A stretch of 14,150 nt of DNA from Candidatus Zambryskibacteria bacterium CG_4_9_14_3_um_filter_40_16 (GTDB lineage: Bacteria > Patescibacteriota > Minisyncoccia > Phycocordibacterales > Zambryskibacteraceae): positions 1-14,150 of the forward strand of contig PFXE01000017.1 of NCBI GenBank assembly GCA_002791475.1, written 5' to 3'. How positions within the stretch are numbered: position 1 is the stretch's first letter; every line of letters begins with the position of its first letter. Of this stretch, positions 1 through 6,121 are shown piece by piece. The notes beneath the pieces are model-generated. The model was given only the letters and a program-made list of their open reading frames with translations, had not been told where the DNA came from and ran no database searches. The translations under genes and the position numbers were made by a program.

Positions 1-50
1 AACCACTTGTATTCCATGTCTTTTGGTAGTACAATTATCAAAAGGTAAAT

Positions 51-56
51 TATAAT
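51..56 (+). promoter_or_regulatory. -10 box of the SWIB gene
   Basis: A perfect TATAAT lies 12 bases before the ATG at 69. No convincing -35 box is seen at 16-18 bases; TTGGTA at 23-28 is too far away. A transcript would start around 62-64, leaving a leader of about 6 bases and no room for a Shine-Dalgarno sequence. Confidence 0.55.
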
Positions 57-68
57 TAATAAGAATAT

Positions 69-323
69 ATGGCAAAAAGCAATTCAGCATTTATGAAACC
101 TATGACTATTAGCCCCGATTTGGCGGCTGTAGTCGGTAACGGACCCATGCCTAGGTCAGAAGTCGTTAAGAAACTTTGGGAATACATCAAGAAAAATGAC
201 CTTCAAGATCCCGCAAACAGAAGGAATATAAACGCAGACGATAATTTGAAGAAAGTTTTTGATGGTAAGGCTACGGTAAATATGTTTGAAATGACCAAGT
301 TGGTTTCCAAGCATCTGTCGTAG
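69..323 (+). CDS. SWIB/MDM2-domain protein, stand-alone
   Basis: This 84-residue protein is almost entirely one SWIB fold. Residues 8-20 give the entry motif (FMKPMTISPDLAAVVG), followed by PMPRSEVVKKLWEYIKKNDL (residues 27-46), QDPANRRNINADDNLKKVF and a C-terminal helix ending TKLVSKHLS. In eukaryotes SWIB belongs to chromatin-remodelling complexes; bacterial copies are known alone or fused to topoisomerase I, for example in Chlamydia, and a DNA-topology or nucleoid role is supposed but not proven. The ATG at 69 is used because the domain begins almost at once and a TATAAT lies just upstream. There is no Shine-Dalgarno sequence. The gene is monocistronic, ending in a terminator shared with the convergent alr. 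Family assignment is firm; cellular role is inference. Confidence 0.9.
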   Translation: MAKSNSAFMKPMTISPDLAAVVGNGPMPRSEVVKKLWEYIKKNDLQDPANRRNINADDNLKKVFDGKATVNMFEMTKLVSKHLS

Positions 324-354
324 TGATTATTTGCCAGAAACTCAAACGGTGAAA

Positions 355-387
355 ATCAAAAACAGCTCAAAAGGAGCTGTTTTTGAT
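355..387. terminator. Bidirectional intrinsic terminator between the SWIB gene and alr
   Basis: The arms ATCAAAAACAGCTC (355-368) and GAGCTGTTTTTGAT (374-387) pair perfectly over 14 bp around a 5-base loop. T-rich sequence follows the GC core on both strands. It lies 31 bases after the SWIB stop and 5 bases after the alr stop, so one element can end both converging transcripts. Confidence 0.85.
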
Positions 388-392
388 TTATG

Positions 393-1520
393 TTAGACAA
401 TTTTTCTTGGAAGCAGGGGGGAAACCCTGATGGTTATTTCGTAGTTTATGGTTCCGAGTCTTTTTGCTAGTTCTTCCGCGCTGATTTCTTCTTTTCCCTG
501 GCTACCCAAAAGAACCACTTCGTCCTCGGCTTTTACACCAAAAACATTTGAAACATCAACAACAAACATGTTCATCGCAACCCTGCCTAAAACCCGACAT
601 CTTTTTCCTCTCACTAGAATATAACAATTGTTGGAAAAACCCCTGTCATACCCATCACCGTATCCTTGAGGTATTACCGCGATTTTGGTGATTTTTTTTG
701 TAACAAAGGCAAGGTTATAACCAATAGGGTGGTTTGCAGGAAGAGTTTTTACTTGGGCTATGTGGCTTACCCATCTCATCGCCGGTTTTAGATTTATCTT
801 TTTTCCGTACTTTTTTTGGAAACTTTTTTCCGGCCACATTCCATACATTCCAATCCCAAGGCGTACCAAGCGACTGTCGCCGAAACCACGCTCGTTTTCC
901 AAAACACCTGCGGTGGCAGAAATGTGCGTTATTAAATTTTTGTACCCAGCTTGCTTCATCATATGATAAGATTTTTCAAATATCCCCATTTGCTTGTTGG
1001 TGTGAGAGTGATCGTTTATATCAACACTTGAAAGATGGGAATAGATGCCTTCAATTGAAATATTTTTATAATCCTTTATATCTTTTAAAAATTTTGGTAG
1101 GTCCTTTGTTAAAATCCCTTGGCGACCAAGTAGCGCGTCTATCTTTATATGTATTTTGGGTTTAACTCCCAATCTTTTACCAATTTTGTTTAAAATCCCC
1201 ATTCTTTCAATGTCGTATATTGCAAGAATACCATTGAGCACCACCGCTTCTTCAAGCTCTTTTTCGGAGACATAACCGAGGACCAAAGTTTTTTTATTGC
1301 TTATTTTTCTTATTTCTCTCAATTCTAAAAGATCGTCCACTTGAAAATATTCGACATAATTCTCAATAACGGGCGCCACTTCGGCAAGTCCGTGCCCATA
1401 GGCATTTGCTTTGACGACCGCCACCATTTTTGTTTCGGAGTTTAGGTAATTTTTAAAAGATTCTACATTGGACAGAATATTTTTTCTTGATATTTCTATG
1501 CGTGAAAGGTCTTTATTCAT
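393..1520 (-). CDS. alr: Alanine racemase (PLP-dependent)
   Basis: Interconverts L- and D-alanine in the cytoplasm, supplying D-alanine for peptidoglycan. The 375 residues match the usual family length. The N-terminal TIM barrel carries the PLP-binding lysine K37 in VVKANAYGHG (35-44). KIDALLGRQG (127-135 region) corresponds to the usual KxDTGMxRxG, with R133 as the expected Arg near PLP. SATAG (201-205), RLGIGMYG (220-227) and the catalytic Tyr candidate Y268 in PIGYN follow. IPQGYGDGYDRG (283-294) and GRVAMNM (312-318) lie in the C-terminal beta domain, which ends with YEITIRVSPLLPR. The ATG at 1520 is preceded on its strand by TAGAAT only 6 bases upstream, so the message is probably leaderless. 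It converges on the SWIB gene and diverges from the DoxX gene. Its product feeds Ddl, encoded at 12878. Confidence 0.96.
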   Translation of the reverse strand: MNKDLSRIEISRKNILSNVESFKNYLNSETKMVAVVKANAYGHGLAEVAPVIENYVEYFQVDDLLELREIRKISNKKTLVLGYVSEKELEEAVVLNGILAIYDIERMGILNKIGKRLGVKPKIHIKIDALLGRQGILTKDLPKFLKDIKDYKNISIEGIYSHLSSVDINDHSHTNKQMGIFEKSYHMMKQAGYKNLITHISATAGVLENERGFGDSRLVRLGIGMYGMWPEKSFQKKYGKKINLKPAMRWVSHIAQVKTLPANHPIGYNLAFVTKKITKIAVIPQGYGDGYDRGFSNNCYILVRGKRCRVLGRVAMNMFVVDVSNVFGVKAEDEVVLLGSQGKEEISAEELAKRLGTINYEITIRVSPLLPRKIV

Positions 1521-1551
1521 AAATATATTCTAACATTATGGTTATATACAT
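1521..1551. promoter_or_regulatory. 31-base divergent promoter region, alr / DoxX gene
   Basis: The two ATGs at 1520 (-) and 1552 (+) are separated by 31 bases, all AT-rich. On the minus strand TAGAAT (1532-1527) is a good -10 box 6 bases before alr. On the plus strand TATATA (1543-1548) is only 3 bases before ATG 1552 but 18 before the in-frame ATG 1567, which favours 1567 as the start of the membrane protein. No Shine-Dalgarno sequence is seen on either side. Confidence 0.45.
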
Positions 1552-2022
1552 ATGTTGCGTATATATATGGTAAGCTGTAATCAATTAGCAGTTAATAGAA
1601 ATTTCGTGAAAAACTCTGTTTTAGCTCTCCGTGTTGCCTTGGGTTGGTTGTTCTTTTACGCGGGGGTTACCAAAATAATAAATCCCGATTGGAGTGCGGC
1701 GGGATATCTAAAATCCGCAAAAACCCTGCCAGACCTGTTTGCGTGGTTTGCCCTACCTTCAAATATTGGGTGGGTAAATTTCCTAAACGAGTGGGGACTT
1801 ACTCTTGTGGGTATTGCTTTGATTTTGGGCATATTCACCAAATGGGCGTCTCTCGGAGGTATTCTTTTGATGGTTTTGTATTATCTGCCAATATTGGAAT
1901 TTCCTATTGTGGGAGGGCATAGTTTTATTATTGATGAACACATAATATATATAATCGCTTTTATAATTATCATTGCGTCAAACGCTGGAAAATATTATGG
2001 TTTAGATAATAAAAGAAATTAA
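1552..2022 (+). CDS. DoxX-family small membrane protein
   Basis: A 156-residue polytopic membrane protein with the DoxX/DoxD-like pattern of four hydrophobic helices, at about 21-40, 78-95, 99-116 and 129-144. The first helix ends in the characteristic GWLFFYAGVTKIINP (31-45), and the second is followed by a short GIFTKWASLGG turn (93-103). DoxX relatives occur as quinone-linked oxidoreductase subunits or as uncharacterised redox and stress membrane proteins; no specific substrate can be read here. The start is uncertain: ATG 1567 (residue 6) gives better spacing to the -10-like sequence than ATG 1552 and removes five residues with no family match. The downstream gene begins 5 bases after the stop, suggesting cotranscription. 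Confidence 0.8.
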   Translation: MLRIYMVSCNQLAVNRNFVKNSVLALRVALGWLFFYAGVTKIINPDWSAAGYLKSAKTLPDLFAWFALPSNIGWVNFLNEWGLTLVGIALILGIFTKWASLGGILLMVLYYLPILEFPIVGGHSFIIDEHIIYIIAFIIIIASNAGKYYGLDNKRN

Positions 2023-2027
2023 ATATT

Positions 2028-2429
2028 ATGACTGAAGGGGAAACAGATTTAAGAGTAAATGTTGGTGCTGATGATGTGGTGAATGTCACTATTGGTGGTG
2101 ATTTAATCATGGAAAATCTATCTCAATTTACAGAGTGGACGGAAAATTTAAAAAAAACAATTAAAGAAACATTTCTTAAAAAAAACAAAAAAGTTTTGGT
2201 TTTAGCTGATATAAGCGGTCTTCGCAAATATGATTCGGAAGTAATGGTTCAGTTAGCGACAACTATGAGAGAAAATGAACCATATGTATTTCGCAATGCT
2301 ACATACGGGGGTAGTCAGTATGTAAAAATGGCGGAAGATGTTGTGGCTGCTCTTTCGGGTAGAAATAATTTAAAATCATTCAAAACGAGAGAAGAGGCAT
2401 TAAACTGGCTGACTGAAGAAAGTTCTTAA
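2028..2429 (+). CDS. Small STAS/SpoIIAA-like domain protein
   Basis: A soluble 133-residue protein. The middle reads KKVLVLADISGLRKYDSE (54-71), a beta strand followed by an Asp-Ser-Gly-Leu turn, and the end reads FKTREEALNWL (118-128). That C-terminal signature and the strand-helix order recall the STAS/SEC14 or SpoIIAA-like group, whose members end in a similar EEALxWL helix. No kinase or anti-sigma partner is visible, so a regulatory role would be inference. It starts 5 bases after the DoxX gene with no Shine-Dalgarno sequence, so it is likely translated from a shared message. The DNA is very AT-rich (15 of 60 bases are G or C over 2101-2160), typical of the native genes here. Confidence 0.6.
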   Translation: MTEGETDLRVNVGADDVVNVTIGGDLIMENLSQFTEWTENLKKTIKETFLKKNKKVLVLADISGLRKYDSEVMVQLATTMRENEPYVFRNATYGGSQYVKMAEDVVAALSGRNNLKSFKTREEALNWLTEESS

Positions 2430-2460
2430 AATTTAAAAATTCTTGCTATTGTTGTGGTTA

Positions 2461-2469
2461 TGTGATATT
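2461..2469 (+). promoter_or_regulatory. Extended -10 promoter of the GC-rich 217-residue gene
   Basis: TGTGATATT reads as an extended -10 box (TG, one base, GATATT). TCTTGC (2441-2446, 17-base spacing) or TTGCTA (2443-2448, 15-base spacing) could be a weak -35. The leader from about 2476 to 2544 is near 70 bases, unlike the leaderless neighbours. A very similar TGTGATACT lies before the RNA gene at 12696. Confidence 0.45.
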
Positions 2470-2501
2470 GTGCGGTTTGCTGTTCTTTTTTAACACACAG
2501 T

Positions 2502-2519
2502 TAGTTCACATAGTTCACA
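2502..2519 (+). repeat. Tandem 9-base direct repeat in the leader
   Basis: TAGTTCACA occurs twice back to back (2502-2510 and 2511-2519), between the extended -10 box and the Shine-Dalgarno sequence of the 217-residue gene. It could be a protein- or RNA-binding site in the untranslated leader. This is inference; the repeat itself is exact. Confidence 0.6.
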
Positions 2520-2544
2520 ACCCACCCACACCCAAAGGAGAGTT

Positions 2545-3198
2545 ATGCGTTTTTTCACATTCGATTGCCATTCTGGCATTTTGCAGGATGGAGTGAATGT
2601 CACGATGGAAGACGGTGTTTTTCGGCTTCCGCTCGGTCGAACGGCAGGTAATCAGTTGCCACCGTTCATACCGCTGTCAAGTAGTGATGCACCCGATGTT
2701 GAGTTGGGGGGCGTGCTTCTCCTCCGGGCAAGTTTTGGCCTTGACTACAGTTCAAGCGCCACTGTCCTGAAAAAAGAAGCAGAGGATGACAGACTCCAAG
2801 CGGCAATCGTGGTGTACGCTTCCCCAACCCAAGAAGTACTGGAAGTGTCCATCGACCGCCACGGAGTGGTCAAGCGGTTCAAATCTGCAGAGATTTGGGG
2901 CAGGAAAGGGTTTTGCCCCGTCTTGGACTTGGACGGAAACATGGTGGACAGGCACCTGGTGGAGATTCTCCTGCTTTCCCCCGGTGACTGTGCTATTGTT
3001 CGGCCGTATGGGGTCTCGCCCGCTTTTAGCAAGGGGCACATCACGCTGGCGTGCCGTATTGAGAACGGCCAGGTGGTGGTCAATGTCGGGTCCTTCAAGG
3101 ACTACAAGACATACCTCTGCCAAGAAGACGGAAGGATCCTCTCTTTCCACATGCGAAGCGGGAACACCTCGAAAGAAAAAGAGGTTACTTCTCTCTAA
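2545..3198 (+). CDS. Hypothetical protein, GC-rich solitary gene
   Basis: I do not recognise this 217-residue protein. It looks soluble and beta-rich, with many alternating strands (residues 54-63, GGVLLLRASF; 85-93, LQAAIVVYA; 171-180, IENGQVVVNV), no signal peptide, no membrane helix and a charged tail (SKEKEVTSL). The start is well supported: AAAGGAG at 2534-2540 lies 4 bases before the ATG, the only perfect Shine-Dalgarno sequence on the + strand here. Base use differs sharply from the neighbours: 36 of 60 bases are G or C over 2701-2760. It has its own promoter, leader and strong terminator. This could mean recent acquisition, or a distinct class of native accessory genes. Overlapping open frames on both strands are by-products of the GC-rich codons. 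Confidence 0.75.
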   Translation: MRFFTFDCHSGILQDGVNVTMEDGVFRLPLGRTAGNQLPPFIPLSSSDAPDVELGGVLLLRASFGLDYSSSATVLKKEAEDDRLQAAIVVYASPTQEVLEVSIDRHGVVKRFKSAEIWGRKGFCPVLDLDGNMVDRHLVEILLLSPGDCAIVRPYGVSPAFSKGHITLACRIENGQVVVNVGSFKDYKTYLCQEDGRILSFHMRSGNTSKEKEVTSL

Positions 3199-3212
3199 GA
3201 AATGTGGGAAAA

Positions 3213-3235
3213 ACTTGGAAGCTTAACTTCCAAGT
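3213..3235 (-). repeat. Dispersed 23-base palindromic element, copy 1 (reverse orientation)
   Basis: ACTTGGAAG (3213-3221) and CTTCCAAGT (3227-3235) form a perfect 9-bp inverted repeat around CTTAA. The whole 23 bases are the exact reverse complement of the copy inside uvrB at 7452. It lies 14 bases after the stop codon at 3198 and before the terminator, so it would fold as an extra hairpin in the 3' untranslated region. Confidence 0.9.
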
Positions 3236-3256
3236 GAGGGTTCAGTGAAGTGTGCA

Positions 3257-3286
3257 AAAACCCGCGCCAGGAACGGTGCGGGTTTT
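3257..3286 (+). terminator. Intrinsic terminator of the 217-residue gene
   Basis: AAAACCCGCGCC (3257-3268) pairs with GGTGCGGGTTTT (3275-3286) over 12 bp with one G-U pair and a 6-base loop. T-rich sequence in and after the 3' arm completes the signal. The A-rich 5' arm means it could also work for the minus-strand LOG gene, which ends at 3325. Confidence 0.85.
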
Positions 3287-3324
3287 CTCATATATAAAAA
3301 TTAAAATACAAACATAAACCGCGA

Positions 3325-4062
3325 TCAATCAACCGGATTAATTTTCAAACCGTTGTATGGAAGGGCTTTTCTGACGGGGGCGTCTTTTATAACCCTAATG
3401 GCCTCTTCAAAATCATCCGTAATATGAGGAATTGCCATGTCATCGTCGTCAATCATTCTTTTAGCCCTAACTGTTTCTTTAAGATATTCAAACAATTTTC
3501 CCCAATATTCTGTTCCGAATAAAATAACGGGAATATTTGGTATTTTGTGAGTTTGAAGCAGTGTTACCACTTCAAAAAATTCATCAAGAGTTCCAAATCC
3601 TCCCGGGAAAAATATGAACGCTTCCGCTGAATATGTCAGACAAACTTTTCTACTGAAAAAGTAATAAAAATCAATATGGTCTGTCATATAATCATTCATA
3701 ACCTGTTCTCTGGGAAGGCGAATTGTTAACCCGACAGAATTTCCACCCGCTTCCTTTGCGCCCCTGTTGGCCGCTTCCATTATCCCAGGCCCTCCGCCGG
3801 ATATGACGGTGTATGACAGTTCTGAAACAATGCGTTTGGCCAATTCCCGCGCCTTGTCATAATACTCGTCTCCTTCTTTTAGTTGTGCGGAGCCAAAAAA
3901 TGTGACGGAATGAGTATATTTTTCAAGAAATCTGAAACCTTGAGTAAACTCTCTTGAAATTTCATACACTCTTTCTCTGGCTGCTGTGTGTATTTCCTCG
4001 TGTGTTAAGGGTTTTATATTTAAATCTTTTTGAGGCAAACAAACTATTTTATTTTTTTCCAT
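3325..4062 (-). CDS. LOG-family (TIGR00730) Rossmann-fold nucleotide hydrolase
   Basis: A 245-residue cytosolic protein with the two signatures of the LOG / 'lysine decarboxylase-like' family: GGGPGIMEAANRGA (89-102) and PGGFGTLDE (153-161), plus a conserved Arg (R138 in SRK). Characterised members are phosphoribohydrolases that split nucleoside 5'-monophosphates into base and ribose 5-phosphate; plant and some bacterial members release cytokinins this way. Old annotations as lysine decarboxylase are wrong for this family. The N-terminal 50 residues form a helical extension with no recognised motif. The true substrate cannot be told from sequence. The ATG at 4062 is 9 bases from a good -10 box, so it is probably near-leaderless. 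It diverges from the FKBP gene. Confidence 0.88.
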   Translation of the reverse strand: MEKNKIVCLPQKDLNIKPLTHEEIHTAARERVYEISREFTQGFRFLEKYTHSVTFFGSAQLKEGDEYYDKARELAKRIVSELSYTVISGGGPGIMEAANRGAKEAGGNSVGLTIRLPREQVMNDYMTDHIDFYYFFSRKVCLTYSAEAFIFFPGGFGTLDEFFEVVTLLQTHKIPNIPVILFGTEYWGKLFEYLKETVRAKRMIDDDDMAIPHITDDFEEAIRVIKDAPVRKALPYNGLKINPVD

Positions 4063-4071
4063 ATTGCTACC

Positions 4072-4099
4072 ATTTTAAAGTAAAATAGCCACTTTGCAA
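4072..4099 (-). promoter_or_regulatory. Promoter of the LOG-family gene
   Basis: On the minus strand TTGCAA (4099-4094) and TAAAAT (4077-4072) are separated by 16 bases. TAAAAT ends 9 bases before the ATG at 4062, so transcription would start at or within a few bases of the start codon. Confidence 0.6.
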
Positions 4100-4125
4100 T
4101 TCCTTTGCTTTTTGAAATAAATACC

Positions 4126-4152
4126 TATAATTAAAATAGATATTAATAGAAT
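4126..4152 (+). promoter_or_regulatory. Candidate -10 boxes of the FKBP gene
   Basis: TATAAT at 4126-4131 is a perfect -10 box with TTGCTT (4105-4110) 15 bases upstream, giving a leader of about 24 bases. A second candidate, TAGAAT at 4147-4152, would start transcription a few bases before the ATG at 4162. Neither choice leaves a Shine-Dalgarno sequence. Confidence 0.45.
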
Positions 4153-4161
4153 ACAACCAAA

Positions 4162-4680
4162 ATGAAGAAACTTAGCACAAATGAATGGATAGCTGTTTTT
4201 GTAGTAATTGTCTCCATCTCTTTCTTTGCGTGGGGAGACAGGGTCATATCTTTAATAAACAGTACGGGGTTTGGAGGTGAAAATACGGAAGTTGTTAACC
4301 ACCAAACCGCCATTGTTCCGGACCAAAGTGGTTTGGTGGTTCAAGATATTGTAGTAGGAACGGGGGAAGAAGCGCGAGTGGGGGAAATTCTGGTGGTTAA
4401 TTATGTCGGAGCGCTTACTAATGGTCAAATTTTTGACAGTTCCATAGCCAGGAATCAACCATTCCAGTTTGTTTTGGGTTCCGGCAGTGTAATTCAGGGA
4501 TGGGAGCTGGGATTACCAGGAATAAGGGTTGGGGGAAAGAGGAGAATAATCATTCCTCCGTCACTTGCGTACGGTAACCGAGCAATCGGTCCGATTCCCG
4601 CAAACTCTACGCTTATATTTGAAGTAGAACTTTTGGGCTTGCAGAACATATCACAAATTCAAGACGAGCCGGTGTTTTAA
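4162..4680 (+). CDS. Membrane-anchored FKBP-type peptidyl-prolyl isomerase
   Basis: Speeds cis-trans isomerisation of Xaa-Pro bonds during protein folding. Residues 9-24 form one hydrophobic segment after a short Lys-containing N-terminus, with no clear signal-peptidase site or lipobox, so I read it as an N-terminal anchor with the enzyme outside the membrane. After a linker (residues 36-56), the FKBP domain spans about 57-160 and keeps the usual pocket residues: Y81, F91-D92 in GQIFDSS, V110-I111 and W114 in VIQGWELGLPG, Y137 in LAYGNR and F153 near the end. The 172-residue length suits one FKBP domain plus anchor. It is probably monocistronic; a 148-base gap separates it from tgt. Family and fold are firm; the extracellular location is inference. 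Confidence 0.92.
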   Translation: MKKLSTNEWIAVFVVIVSISFFAWGDRVISLINSTGFGGENTEVVNHQTAIVPDQSGLVVQDIVVGTGEEARVGEILVVNYVGALTNGQIFDSSIARNQPFQFVLGSGSVIQGWELGLPGIRVGGKRRIIIPPSLAYGNRAIGPIPANSTLIFEVELLGLQNISQIQDEPVF

Positions 4681-4828
4681 AATATACGCCCTCAAAGCTT
4701 TGACCCGAGGCAATAACACGAACTCGCTGTGCTCGTTCTAATGTAAAAACTTTGTTTTTCCATCTCCATCGCTCTACGTCGCTAACAAAAAAGTTGTAAA
4801 ATAACAACTAAAATGCTTTCATTGTTGG
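4681..4828. other. Intergenic stretch with small palindromes, no gene
   Basis: It holds TCAAAGCTTTGA (4692-4703), a perfect 12-base palindrome just after the FKBP stop; an imperfect symmetrical hairpin with GAAC (4720-4723) and GTTC (4735-4738) arms; an AAAAAC/GTTTTT hairpin (4745-4759); and GTTGT/ACAAC (4793-4808). TAAAAT at 4809-4814 could be a -10 box for tgt. No convincing intrinsic terminator or open frame is seen. Confidence 0.5.
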
Positions 4829-6112
4829 ATGAAATCATTCTCTTTTTCGGTTGAAAAGAAAATAAAAGACGGGAAAGCCAGGGCTGGGAAAATACAAACC
4901 CCTCACGGAGATATTATGACACCCGCCTTTATACCCGTAGCCACCAAAGCAACGGTAAAATCTTTGTTGCCTGAAGAAGTAAAAAGGGCGGGAGCGCAAG
5001 CTGTTTTGGCCAATACATACCACCTGTATTTGCAACCAGGAGATGAGCTGGTAAAGGAAGCGGGAGGTCTGCACAAATTTATGAATTGGGGTGGCCCAAT
5101 CATTACCGATTCCGGAGGATTCCAAGTTTTCTCATTGGGGGTTGCATATGGCAAAGAGATATCAAAAATAACAAAAACAACTGACCCCAATCTTTTAATT
5201 CCGGAAAGGGCCGACGATGAAAGACTTCCTAAGCTTGCGAAAATCGGCGCAGACGGGGTTTCTTTCAAATCGCATCTGGATGGTTCCACACACTACATTA
5301 CACCGGAGAAATCTATTGAAATTCAACACAATTTGGGAGCAGATATAATTTTTGCTTTTGATGAATGTACTTCTCCGACAGAAAACGATTTATATCAAGA
5401 AGAAGCGCTTAATCGTACTCACCGATGGGCCAAGCGTTCTCTCGAACACCACAAAAAGCTTTTAAGTGAGTTTGCGTCTGTTTCGCGTCCTTCCGCATTA
5501 TTCGGCATAGTTCAAGGTGGAAGAAATGAAGCATTGCGAAAAAAATCAGCAAAGATATTATCGGAGATGACTGTTCAAGGAAATGCTCCGCACGAAGCGG
5601 GTTCTTATGGAAAATCGCTAGTTCGCACGGGGTTTGATGGTTTTGGCATTGGTGGTTCTTTTGCAAAAGAAGATATGTCCACGGTGGTTAAATGGGTTAA
5701 CGACATTCTACCGGAAGACAAACCCAGACATTTGTTGGGAATAGGAGAGCCCGAAGATTTGTTTATGGGAGTAGAAAACGGAGTGGATTTGTTTGATTGC
5801 GTATTGCCCACCAGACTTGGTAGAAATGGCACAATATTTACAAAAAAAGGAAAAATACACATTACCAACGCAAAATTTACAAAAGACTTTTCTCCCATAG
5901 AGGACAGCTGTTCTTGTTATACTTGCTCTCTCTATTCTAAGGCGTATATTTCCTATCTCTTTAAAGCAAATGAAATGATAGCGGGAACACTGGCAACGAT
6001 TCACAATTTACATTTCATCGTTCATCTGGTTGAGGATATGAGAAGGTCGATTTTTGATGGCAGTCTGGAGTTAATGAAAAAGAAGTTTTTGAAGAGCTAT
6101 ATTATCTCCTGA
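4829..6112 (+). CDS. tgt: tRNA-guanine transglycosylase, with an internal insertion
   Basis: Exchanges guanine-34 in the anticodon of Asn, Asp, His and Tyr tRNAs for preQ1 (or a salvaged queuine-type base). The TIM-barrel enzyme keeps D94 in the substrate-pocket motif ITDSGGFQVFSLG (92-104), FDECTSP (177-183), GIVQGG (226-231), GIGG (273-276) and the nucleophile region LFDCVLPTR (321-329, nucleophile D323). The zinc site is C361, C363, C366 and H392. At 427 residues it is some 50 longer than typical bacterial Tgt; much of the excess is about 30 residues between FSLG and DGVSFKSHLDGS (roughly 106-138). Start ATG 4829 places the conserved N-terminus correctly; no Shine-Dalgarno sequence is seen. 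uvrB follows after 9 bases, so the two are probably cotranscribed. No preQ1 synthesis genes lie in the window. Confidence 0.96.
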   Translation: MKSFSFSVEKKIKDGKARAGKIQTPHGDIMTPAFIPVATKATVKSLLPEEVKRAGAQAVLANTYHLYLQPGDELVKEAGGLHKFMNWGGPIITDSGGFQVFSLGVAYGKEISKITKTTDPNLLIPERADDERLPKLAKIGADGVSFKSHLDGSTHYITPEKSIEIQHNLGADIIFAFDECTSPTENDLYQEEALNRTHRWAKRSLEHHKKLLSEFASVSRPSALFGIVQGGRNEALRKKSAKILSEMTVQGNAPHEAGSYGKSLVRTGFDGFGIGGSFAKEDMSTVVKWVNDILPEDKPRHLLGIGEPEDLFMGVENGVDLFDCVLPTRLGRNGTIFTKKGKIHITNAKFTKDFSPIEDSCSCYTCSLYSKAYISYLFKANEMIAGTLATIHNLHFIVHLVEDMRRSIFDGSLELMKKKFLKSYIIS

Positions 6113-6121
6113 TTATTTTTT

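Noticed and set aside
406..413. CTTGGAAG, matching one arm of the palindrome, in the 3' end of alr
   Set aside because: The second arm is missing and the bases encode the conserved C-terminal LPRKI of alanine racemase.
2745..3226. Long alternative open frames within the GC-rich gene, two on the minus strand and one on the plus strand
   Set aside because: GC-rich codons leave other frames open by chance. Only the frame starting at 2545 has a Shine-Dalgarno sequence, promoter and fitting terminator; the alternatives are Trp/Ser/Arg-rich or lack start signals.
4613..4807. 64-residue minus-strand open frame across the FKBP-tgt gap
   Set aside because: It overlaps the end of the FKBP gene, has no start signals, and its composition looks random.
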